A stretch of DNA of 64,000 bases from Tipula vernalis (lineage: Eukaryota; Arthropoda; Insecta; Diptera; Tipulidae). The DNA is taken from contig OY282558.1 of assembly GCA_958295665.1 (NCBI GenBank), positions 17,917,409-17,981,408 on the forward strand, written 5' to 3'. Position 1 is the first letter of the stretch. Each line of letters opens with the position of its first letter. This document shows positions 51,700-61,689 of this stretch, in pieces. The position numbers and the translations under genes were made by a program. The notes beneath the pieces were generated by a model that was not told the DNA's origin, made no database searches, and was given only the letters and a program-made list of their open reading frames with translations.

Positions 51700-53810
51700 T
51701 AGCACTCTAATGTAACCGGGGTTGGAGATTTTTTTCCCGCGGTTTGATTGCATTAATGGTTGCCCGAAGGCACAATTGTGTGTTCCGATTAAATACCATT
51801 TTAAGAGGAACGCATGCATTGTACAACACTTTAATATAGTGATTAAATAACAAAACCTTACCATTAGTGTTCGTACAAATATATTTTTTGAACTGGTCGC
51901 TTGTAGATGCCTTTAGAAGTTCTTCTACTCTGATTACATCGTCTTTCCCAGAATGCACGTCAATTATCTTAGCTAAAGGCCGAATTGCAGGAGGTAAGTT
52001 GTGGTCGCGTAGATTAACTATGTACATATATCGTTGATCTTGATGTCATCATTTTTGTTGTTGCATTTCGTAAGTTTGTTTAATGTGGTTAGGTATTCCT
52101 GATACTACCGTTTCCATATGTGTTGGATCATTTTTTGAATCATTTAGCACCTCGATAAATTGTTAACTTTTTTATCCATTATAGACTATAGGTTCGGGCA
52201 TTAAGGTAAGTGGATGCTCAATCTCTCAATTGACCCATAAGTTGATTATGTTCCTGACAAGTTCTCTATGCGACTGATAACTTGAAATATTTGCTTTAGG
52301 TACGCTAAAATTTGTACTGGGCATGCATGAAGTAGTTCTAAATGAATTTTTAGAATCAACATATTTGCATTTTCTAGTCGTCCTCCCACTCTCAAGGTTC
52401 CAGTTTTATCTAAAAATGGGAAAAAATTAATAATTTTGCTTTTCTATAATTGTTTCCCTGAGTTCAGCAATTTAATTTCTTTAGGAAATGTTTCGCATTG
52501 GACGTAGCGCAAAATAAATTGTTCGGCCCTTGTTAGCTCGTCGACCGAAATACCATCAAATTCTTTTTCGACAATGTTCCTATTTTAATTACGGAATCAT
52601 CTTTTTATAAGGACTATAATTATTAGAATTGTTCGACATTTTCAAGCTCTGCAGAGTAACTGAGTCAACTCGCATAACTGACTGTCTGATATTGGATTGC
52701 ATTGCAGCCAATTGGGATCCTTTGCCACCACAGATCACACCCGTTAGGCGCGGGCACGTGGCACCATTGGTTTCTGCTTGTGTATAAGAGTATCTGGCTT
52801 GTTATATTTGCTATGAAGGTAGGCTATGATTTCGGCAGTGTATAAAAATATTTGAGGGTTGGATTCACCTCTAGCGATTTTATTGTTGACTGCTATAATT
52901 TAAACAACAGTTCGGCGGCACCTAAATGGCTTTTATGGCTGGATTTCTAGAATCGAAGAGTTGGATATATTTAGCCATCGATCTATCTCTTGGTCTTCAA
53001 TCAGTTCTTGCGTAAAATTCAGCCAAATATTTTGAATCGATGCTGGAAGATGGCCATCCCATTCCAGTTTTTCTACCCATAGTTGTTGGAATCGAATTTT
53101 TACGAGCACAGTCAGCAGTATAATAATGTATCATCGTTGTTTCATAGCTTTCTGAGAACTTGACTTTAAATTTAAATCCATCTCGAAGAGGGTAGATATC
53201 ATATGCTTAAAATCGCAATCATTTTGGTGCCATTGGAAATTTCACATAATGATAAGTTGAGTTCAACTCCGCATGATTATAAGACCATTTTCTTAGTTTA
53301 AAACTGGCAGATTGTTAGTGCTTTATTAATACTGTCTGCTCCGGACATTAGGTCGTCTACGTAGAAATTTCGATAATTTTTGCTGATTTTGGGAAGTTAG
53401 ATTTATGTTGGTTTGCTACATGACTAAGTGCGAATGTGAATGGAAACGGAGCACTTGAAGTATCGTAAGTTACGGCCAGCAATCTGTAATGAAGTAATGG
53501 TGAATCTGTAGGAGGTTCAATTTTTGTATATGTCCTCATCCGGAACAAGTTCCATATGGCGTAGTTGAAGATATTATAGGGGATGCGGAAAACAATATCC
53601 TTTACTAGTCTTTCTCCAGCGTATAAAACCGGTAAGTGGCCTGTTCCAAAGAATTTTCTAAGTTTGGCGGATTTTGTTTTAAAGGATTTCCTATTGCGGT
53701 TTCTCGCTTTACATTTTTTTTGAAGTTTCCAATACAGTATAGTTCCTCCTTAGTATAGTTTGGATTTGATAGAATTTCTTCTAACTCCCAAAATCATTTC
53801 AGCATTCGTT
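51700..53810 (-). pseudogene. BEL/Pao retrotransposon pol remnant
   Basis: Reading leftwards on the minus strand, about 53800-53560 probably covers the protease end. 53548-53357 covers RT (LLAVTYDTSSAPFPFTFAL for TVTYGTKSAPYLATR). 53390-53340 encodes NFYVDDLMSGADS, the BEL RT active site with its typical (L/M)xGAD extension. 53090-52930 encodes LWVEKLEWDGHLPASIQ, the RT to RNase H connection. 52020-51880 encodes RDHNLPPAIRPLAKI and VHSGKDDVIRV, the C-terminal DUF5641 domain that follows BEL integrase. Stops and frame changes are common and most of the integrase is unrecognisable. Dead. Confidence 0.82.
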
Positions 53811-54839
53811 GATATTAGGGCTTGTAAACCGGTTAAAACTGAACCGGTTAACCGGGTTTGTGTTCATTTTTACGAATCCTGTAAAAACCGGGTTTTAGGG
53901 AAAAACCGAAAGTCATTTTTTGTTTTCGTTTCTTCCAGTAAACAAATTTCTTTTTTTTAGGTTTTGTAGCATTAAATATTATTAAAATTTACTTTGTAAT
54001 ATTATTACGTAGGTTTTAATTGTTTTAGTGTAATTTTATAATTTTGGTAAAACCCAAGTTCGGTCTAAGATTTCCCCTTTTTAAATTTTAGAATTGTTTT
54101 TCAGTTTTTAGTAAAATCGTATACCTACTTGTGTTTTGCAGATTTTATGTGATTGGCGTTATTGAGTTGGTATCGGTTTTTGTCTACCAAGAGATATATC
54201 TGGCTGCACCCTAGGAATTTTGGACAGTTGTCAGATTTTTTAATAAATGCCTGCAATTACTGTATATTATTTTTATTTCTTATATTTTTTATTGGAATTT
54301 TGATAAGCTATTGTGTATTTGGATATTTTGATTGTTTTAGGGTTTTTCCAACAGTACACTAAAAGAAGTAAAACTATGAATACAATAAAATACAAATTCT
54401 ATGGAGGCACCCGGTTTTTAGAAATCCTTTAATATGGAAAAATGTGCGTCTTAGAATCGAAGATATACGGTATATAAAGAATTTATGGGCATAACGCATA
54501 ATCATATGTGTTTAAGCGTATGAACTTTAAAGGCGCGGGGACAGCTAGTCAGTAAGAATCAATAAGAAACCTTACGGAATTTGACGAAAAATTTTTCTTA
54601 CAAAAAATTTGACAGGTCGACCAGTGAAATCCGTAAAGAAACTTATCAGATAACATAAAGCAAGCAGAAATTTATTTTGGTCGAATTAAAAATACGCTCA
54701 ATTTTAATAAAAAAAAAGTTTATATTTTTATTCGTTATTAAATTTTAAATAAACGATATTTTTTATACTTGTAGGTACTCGCACTGCGAGTACATATATA
54801 ATATAGAGAAGTGTTTTATTTTTTGGTGGCAAATTTGAA

Positions 54840-54995
54840 ATGGAAGAAGTTGAAGAATAACAAGATATGTGTTTATTGTTGAAGGGATTAAAATGTCTCA
54901 AAGAACTACAAAATAAAAAAAAAAAACGTTGATCTTGTGCCGTCAGAAAAATAAACCGAAGAAGAAATAGATTTGGCTATTATAAGGTGAACTCT
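54840..54995 (+). pseudogene. Harbinger transposase N-terminus, truncated
   Basis: ATG at 54840 starts MEEVEE, then a stop, LLLKGLKCLKELQNKKKK, another stop and, shifted, VRKINRRRNRFGYY. The last resembles the VRPINxxRxxxGxYxxL block found near the start of PIF/Harbinger nucleases. Nothing downstream resembles the catalytic domain. It is a short dead leader whose identity rests mainly on this block and its context. Confidence 0.5.
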
Positions 54996-55104
54996 AACCA
55001 GATTAACGAGGCCATTTGTATTGTGTAAAACTGCACGATGTGCCATACAAAACAAATATTCCGTTCATACAGCATAACAGCATAATATATGTACATATAC
55101 TTAC

Positions 55105-55243
55105 TGGGAATTCCTGTCATTTCCGCAACATTCTCCCAAGCTTTATCTTTAAAGAGATTGTTTTTATAATGTTTGTCGGATTTATCGTAAATGCATTTTT
55201 GCGTTTCGTCAGCGTTTATCAATATTCCAAAATCCATTATCAA
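55105..55243 (-). pseudogene. MADF-domain protein of Harbinger, first exon only
   Basis: The minus frame from ATG at 55243 encodes MDFGILINADETQKCIYD, KSDKHYKNNLFKDKAWEN and VAEMTGIP. It has the (F/L)LI-x-V-xx-xxx-LYD-xxxxxYKNxxxKxxxWxxIA pattern of the MADF (Myb/SANT-like) DNA-binding domain. It ends at a strong donor, CCCA|GTAAGT (plus-strand 55099-55104). PIF/Harbinger elements carry such a second protein, needed with the nuclease for transposition. The remaining exons are deleted. The splice-donor sequence is preserved. Confidence 0.75.
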
Positions 55244-55681
55244 ATAATATAAGCATAAATTTATTTAAATTTATTGTGCTCATTAAAAAATTACTTAAGT
55301 TTACACTTCTATGCGCTTAAAAACAATGAATTCAATAAAAATGATTTTGAATTTAAATAAAAGTAACTACCTCAATAATAATAATATATAAACGAATGTG
55401 TATAAATACTAAATTCTCGACTCAATTTGACGTTTCCTTCATTTGTGCTACAATTATCGCTCGGTTAAGTTGACAACTAAATTTAACGAAACTTAACGAA
55501 AAGTTCTTAAAGTCTCGGTGGTCGGTTTTAAGCAAAGTCCATATATCGTCTGCTTACGTTAAGTTCTTACTGACTCGCTGTTCCAGCCTTAAGTAAGAAC
55601 TTTGAAAAATATTTTATAGTTATTTATGCGTACATCAATAGCTTCGTGCAACCGTTAATTATTTTTTAGTTTAGTTCCAAA

Positions 55682-56898
55682 ATGCCCAGCAAGAAATCAA
55701 GAGTATGGAAAATATTCCAAAAGGAAAAAACGGCAAAATGCCCAATGTGCAATTTATTTTTAAAATGTGCAGGTGGGAACACATCAAGCTTAGCAAATCA
55801 TCTTCGAGCAAAACATTATGGCGATGTTAAAAAAAATGAAGAACCTGTAGAGAAAAGAGCGAAAACAACTCTAAACACGTATATTAAAAGGGAATCTATT
55901 GGAGATGGCGCGCCGTACGACGGTTTTCGATGCATGCTATGACACATTCATGTGCTATAAAAGAATTTATAACAAAACGGGGTTACGAAATGCCAAGAAG
56001 CGAGAAAACAGTAAAAAATTACTTGTGGATTTTGCTAATGAGAAAAAATTAGAATTTCAAAATAAGTTTATAAAAATGGCTGAATCTGGTATGCGTTTCT
56101 CAATAACAATAGATGAATGGACTACCTGTAATGCCAAAAGATATTTAAATGTAACATTACATTTTCAAGAGGACAGTTATAAGTTAGGCTTTATTGTCAT
56201 ACAAGGTTCATGTGATGCGTACCAGGTTCAGCCATTAGTTGAACAAAAATTGGAGGAGTATGGTATTGAATTTCGACATATTTTGGCATCAACACAAAAT
56301 AGAGCCAGCGTTATGAAGAAATACGCTCAAATAAATGAAATAGAAACTCAATTTTGCCTAAACCATGCAATTCATTTGGCTGTTGTAGAAACTGTTTAGA
56401 ATGAAAATACTGTATTCAATGAAGTTTCGGATTCTGAAAATACTGATAAGGAAGCCGAAAATCAGTTTGATTGTTTTACTTGCTATATTAATAATATTGG
56501 GTACAATTTAGAAAACGCAAACATGAATAATAATAAATAAAAATAAATAAAATATAATAAAGCTTTTGAAAGATTGTTAGATTTTTTAGAAACTCGCCAG
56601 TCAGAAACGACATATTGCAGCCATATGTTGAAGGAAATGAGGTACAAAACTTCAACTTATATTGAACTGCAAAACACGATGGAACTCGCTTATACCTATG
56701 TTGGAGAGATTAGTGCAACTTAAAGTTTGCATTAAAAGCTCACTGGAAGAAATGAGCCATGCTGATTTATACAACAAAAATTATTTTAATGTTTTGATAA
56801 ATCTAATTGCAATATTAAAGATGACAGAATTAGCAGTAAAAGAACTAGGCAAAAAGATTTCAACCTTACTTGCTGCGGAAGGAGTACTCACATTTTAA
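55682..56898 (+). pseudogene. hAT transposase with BED zinc finger, decayed
   Basis: The first frame (55682-55942) has a BED finger, CPMCNLFLKCAGGNTSSLAN followed by HLRAKH (C-x2-C ... H-x4-H), and a basic linker. A frame change near 55900 continues with SGMRFSITIDEWTTCNAKRY, the hAT first catalytic Asp block, then HILASTQNRASVMKKY, where the family has TDNAxNM and the second Asp is missing. Next come CLNHAIHLAVV and a stop. A third segment (56662-56898) has NCKTRWNSLIPMLERL, the hAT TRWNS block, and further helices. The C-terminal dimerisation region is absent. Several lesions and the lost Asp show it is inactive. Confidence 0.85.
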
Positions 56899-56904
56899 TT
56901 TATT

Positions 56905-57390
56905 CAAATGAAACAAAATACTGCTGCTTTGGTAATTTTTGGATGGTCAAAAAGAGATTTCATGTAATATTCGACAATTGACTTCTTCTCGTCATAAGGT
57001 TTTACTAAACGCTGGGACGCGATCATCAACTCTTAGGTGTCGCACAAGGTTGTATGCATTAGCCTTAAGTAACCCTTTTAAATATTTAAATTTTTGAGCC
57101 GGTGAAAGTGTTATGTTTTCGTGCACCGTAGATAAGGATGGTAATTGAAAGTCATAAGTAGCATTTGCACCAATGTTATGTGTTTAATCAAGATTAACTG
57201 GATTCGAATAAGACTCTGTATTTTTGAAATGATATGATAATATTTATCGTCGATCAGGTCCATTTCTGAATTTAAGATCATCAAAATCAAATTCTGAACA
57301 ATTTGCGTCTATATTATTGATGAGTTAGGTCAATTGCCCTTTGATAATGGATCTTCGTTTATTATACCGTATCGTCAAATATTAATTTAA
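56905..57390 (-). pseudogene. BEL/Pao gag fragment (DUF1759-like)
   Basis: On the minus strand, about 57370-57310 encodes KRRSIIKGQLT, then after an interval LPSLSTVHENITLSPAQKF, KYLKGLLKANAYNLVRHL and VEYYMKSLFDHPKIT. The HENxxLSxxxKFxYLKxxLxGxAxxLIxxL pattern is the DUF1759 region of BEL/Pao gag. Several stops interrupt it. It has the same strand and correct order relative to the BEL pol remnant at 51700-53810, so the two are probably halves of one element split by the hAT insertion. Confidence 0.7.
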
Positions 57391-58294
57391 AAAATATTTG
57401 AGCTAATTATAAGATAAATCCAGTTAATTTTATGATAGTAATGGCGGTTGATAAGCTGCTGCACTCCTGATGCCTGATGTGTTTAGGTGATCAATGAATC
57501 CCGCGTTGTACGATTACAATTTCCCAAGGTATTTTAGTAGCAATAATAAATTCTGGCCTCAATTGTACTTAATAAAGGCAACGTGTTTTATCAATTAAAC
57601 CCTCCGGTATATGTCTAACAAGACTAGCATCTAATTCTTCAGATTATAATTTTACTACTAGATTGTTTTGTGCATAACTTGATACCCTATTTTAAATTTC
57701 CTGTCTAAGTATATTGAATATTTGAACATAATTTTATTAGCAAAAATCGAAATATTAAATTAGATTAACCCCCAAAAATACAATCCCCCTTGAAGTAGAT
57801 TCAGCAAAAAAATGTCAAAAGTTGCATTCAACGGATCAATTTTGCACACAGAACGCAGATTAAAATTAACAAAATAATAAATTTAATTTAGATCGAAATA
57901 CGATTAAGTACGTAAGACCTTCGCCCTACAAGTGCACTGCATCTTCGATTCGATAAGAAACATCAAATAAATTATTCCTTATCTCATAGATTTATCTGAT
58001 TTACATACAAACGCAGTATACAGTCACTCGATACGTATACGTTTGTTTGTGTTCAAGAACCCCCAATGAAAAATATTCTTGGCGAAAATAAGCCAGAAAA
58101 AGAAAATCATAATCCAACGCAATAAAAACCAATTGGCTTAAAACGAAGAAAAAATTTCTTGTTTTGTAACATTATTTTGTTTAACTTAATTATATAAGAC
58201 GTTGGAAATCTTCTTCCTAAATACGTAAACGCTAACAGACACACACACACACACCCACCACATATACAAATATATAATTTAATATTTTAAAAGA
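57391..58294. other. Gap, no gene recognised
   Basis: It may include the BEL leader or LTR, but I could not find LTR ends. A CA repeat lies at about 58240-58254. Confidence 0.45.
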
Positions 58295-58380
58295 ATGGCA
58301 CAAAATGATATTCCTACGCACCGTGCGCCATTTATACACCAACAAAAGTTTCTATATACGATAGATGCTCCCGCGGAAAT
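58295..58380 (+). CDS. Possible first coding exon, unidentified gene
   Basis: ATG at 58295, in the context AAAGAATGG, opens AQNDIPTHRAPFIHQQKF and LYTIDAPAE before a good donor, AAAT|GTAAGG, at 58381. The exon would be 86 bp (28 codons plus 2 nt). Its codon use is less AT-rich than its flanks. Read without splicing the frame ends after 29 codons. I do not recognise the protein and see no second exon in the remaining plus-strand sequence. Support is the combination of start context, normal composition and donor. Confidence 0.4.
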
Positions 58381-61300
58381 GTAAGGAATGATGGAATATT
58401 TTTGTTGTTGTTTACATATTATTGATGATCATCATGATGATGATGATGATGACACAAAGAAGCTACTTGATTTCATTTTTGTTTTTCTGCGAGCGAAAGT
58501 ACCTATTCGTATTCGGTTCGAAAATGAGTATAATTTGAAAAATGGATTTGAGTTGTTGTTGTTGTTGTTTTATATAAATGATTGAATTGGATCGATAAGT
58601 GAAAAACAATTTTCCTGTATATAGATAATAATATTATAATTTTTTTTTTTTTTTGTGTAGGTATATCGGAGTATGTATATACTACGTTCGAATATAAGGA
58701 TGAGTGCGTATGCTTGGAGTATATGTTTGATAGTTTTGTTGAATGGAAATATTTTATAAATAGCTGTGTATCCTCTAAATAAATAAAGGGGTTAGAAGAT
58801 GATATATTGAAATGTAATCTAATATGTATATAGACGACGATAAAACAATAGGTATGTGTGACTTGTAATTTAGAGCAGAGCCGGGTTTTTTTTGTTCACA
58901 AATACCAGGCACATTATATACAGAAATATATTAATTGTCCGGCTCTGTCCCTCGTGAGGTATAATCAAATATTTATTAGTCCTTAGATCAATATATATAT
59001 AATCATAACGATATACTACTTTTCGATAACAATCGCCTATAAATTTAATATACCTTCTCGAAATGTCATTTAATCAACCCTTTTTTATATAAGTATTTAA
59101 TTTCGATTAGGAGGTTCAATATAATATTGTATGTGGACCTTTCCTTCTTTATACCATATACACATACAGTGTTGTTGTGTATCCTACCGATCCATAAAAA
59201 AAAAAAAAAATAATTTAACCGAAAATCATAAATCTTTTTTATTTTTTGTTGCTGTATATTTTTGTTATTCAGTTATAGACCTGACAACATATAAATATAT
59301 AACTACAACCCCCGAAAAAATTCATTCTTCCATAACGTTGACACCAAAAAAAAATAAAAAATTTGACAAAACAAAAAATACTGCGTACAGACACTTGAGA
59401 AGGAGTTGGGTACTCTATGAGGGAAGGAGATGAACGCGCGAAATAAAATGAAAATTTATTAATTTATGGATTAATAAAATAGATAAAATAATAATATTTT
59501 CATGTGACTGGATGCGGTGCGCGCGGTGTCTCATTCATTTTTAAACAACAGTCGACATTTTTTTTTTTTACATTTTAAATTGTTGTAAATTGTTCTAAGG
59601 GCAGATGCCATGGCAGATAATATAAATTGCTTTGGTGTTAAATGTTACATATGCTATATACTAGTTGTGAAATTTGATATAACGAATTTTTTTTGAAGCT
59701 CTTTGTCTCTCGACACCGTATAAAAATATTCAGATTTTGTACTTACTTTATGGTACTGTACATATATGTACATAATTTAAACATATGTCTTAAGGGTAGG
59801 TTATTAGTTGGTGTCATATAAGTACGTTTGACATGAATCCATTATGATTATAAAATTGTGACTTTTAATGACTTTGTGTTGTTGTTGGTGGTGGTGGTGG
59901 GCCCTTTTACGTAGAGACATGATAAGGTAATTGTCGTTAATCATTTTCGTGTACATGTGTATACCTCACATAACGATTTAGAAAGAAAAGGAAGTAGATT
60001 TATAACTCAGGTAAAGTGCTTTAATTTAAAATATATGGTCATTATGTGTGTATTGTGCTATGAATTTTTATGATTTAATTTCTTGCGGGTGGTTAAATTT
60101 ATCAGTCATACCTATATATACTTTATTGCATCGCTCGTAATCATAAAACAAGAAAAAAAAAATAAACAAAAATTGTTTCGTCTAGACACCTAAAATGACT
60201 TTGTGCGTATCATCATGTACAAATATTAAATGTTTTTATTATGTCTAAATTTGTATTTAAATATGATAATCCAGCCAGTGGGTGGCATTCTAAAAAGATA
60301 ACATTAAAAATAAAATCTGATTATTGTATTAAGATATATGGCAATCTCGCGGCGCTGACTTTTATCTTTATAAATGGGATTTTTAATTATATTTTATTAG
60401 GTTCAAACACGAGGATTGGGCCTACATTTTATCCGGCCGTTTAATGTCCTAGTATTAAAACGTGTTAAGACTATTTCTGATAATTGGATCGAATCTAAAT
60501 ATCACGGCAGCCTGGGGTTCCAAACATTGAACCAATATAAAAGAATATAACATCGGTTTTATTGGTAAAATTCACATATATTAGGTAAAAACAATGCACT
60601 TAAATCGTAGTCATTTGAAGAAAATAATTAACACTGTATTTGTGGAACAAATATATCCGGCGGCCGTGAAACTCACTTTACTCAAATGATCAAGTTCCTA
60701 TTACTGGGTAAAATGACTCAACCAAATAACGCAAAAATTGAGCATGGTAGCAAAATAGGTTGCAGTTTCTTAATATTGAGGATTACTGGAATACACATAG
60801 CATAATTGCTTTGACCTTGAAATGACCTGTAACCACATTCGTCAAAAAATTTTTTTTATCCGCCCGTTACTTTCCAAGATAGATTGGTATGATTTAGATT
60901 CGAAATATTTAAGCAGATCGACTTAAATGGTCCGCCAGTGGTACATACCGTATTTCCAGATGTGGAGGGCTGTCATGAAATTTTTTGATTTCGACTTTTA
61001 AAAGAAAGAAAGAAGTTTTAAGAATATTGATTTTATACAAAAATCAGATTTTCAGATTTCAGTCTTACCTCGGCTAGGTTAACAGACCTCAAAAATGATT
61101 GTATTTGTATATTTAAGAGGCCTGAATATTCATTTGTATCTAAAATGACGAAAATTAGGGTACAAATTGTAAGGTTTAGAGAACAATCAGAATAAGTCAA
61201 TCAGATTTGGATTTGAGTCAATTAAGGTTTTGTATTAAGAGTCACTAAAAGTTCAGTTCAGAATATTTTTAATCCTGATCAAACCGGTGTAACAAACCAT

Positions 61301-61400
61301 TAAGGTGGATCATATTAATTTAAGAAAAGAGCTATCTTCCTCAATGGAAGTTTTGAAAAATATTGTGAATATTTTATTGAACCGATGGCATTGTATATTA
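58381..61400. other. Gene-free AT-rich stretch
   Basis: It contains a GAT triplet run (about 58426-58452), T and A homopolymers, TGG triplets near 59884-59900 and TATGTACATA-type motifs. No supported gene. The open frame at 60241-60444 has no recognisable domain. Confidence 0.5.
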
Positions 61401-61597
61401 ACCCGGGTAGCCATTATGATTTGAAATGTCTGCAAATATTGTAATTTTGAAGTTAGACCATTCTAGTCACATGCCATTCTAGATTTGTAGATTTTGTAAT
61501 GAGTTTTGAACAGAAGTTAGTTATATATTTTATACAAACTGAATTATTTCTTATTTTAAAGTTTTACCCTTTTAGACTATACCCGGCTACCCGGGTA
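61401..61597. mobile_element. Possible ~197-bp TIR element
   Basis: ACCCGGGTAGCC at 61401-61412 is matched in complement by GGCTACCCGGGT near 61585-61596. The right end lies inside a 16-bp perfect palindrome. There is no coding capacity. I found no convincing target duplication, and the self-complementary CCCGGG weakens the TIR inference. Confidence 0.35.
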
Positions 61598-61689
61598 GCC
61601 AAAACAAAATGTAATTGAATTGAAATAAATGCGTTTATAGATAAAAATAATATATTTCATCACAGATTATGAATTCAATTGGTTGTGCC

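Larger units (their letters stand above)
54531..55589. mobile_element. PIF/Harbinger deletion derivative (1059 bp, TAA target duplication)
   Basis: The ends are inverted repeats: AGGCGCGGGGACAGC-T-AGTC on the left and, in complement, AGGCTGGAACAGC-G-AGTC on the right, both continuing AGTAAGAA. TAA flanks both sides (54528-54530 and 55590-55592), the 3-bp duplication typical of PIF/Harbinger. Inside are the beginnings of both Harbinger genes facing each other: a transposase start on the plus strand and a MADF protein start on the minus strand. The middle of the element, with the DDE nuclease, is deleted. Confidence 0.87.
53816..56900 (+). mobile_element. hAT-type element (BED finger), containing a Harbinger insertion
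   Basis: A TAGGGCTTGTAAACCGGTTA end at 53816 followed by several ACCGGTTA / ACCGGGTTT subterminal motifs looks like a hAT 5' end. The BED-finger transposase starts at 55682. Between them lies the Harbinger-type element 54531-55589 with its own target duplication. The left end abuts BEL pol sequence and the right end abuts BEL gag, both on the minus strand and in the right order. This suggests the hAT element inserted into BEL with loss of some BEL DNA. The hAT 3' end and its 8-bp duplication are not visible. Confidence 0.6.
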
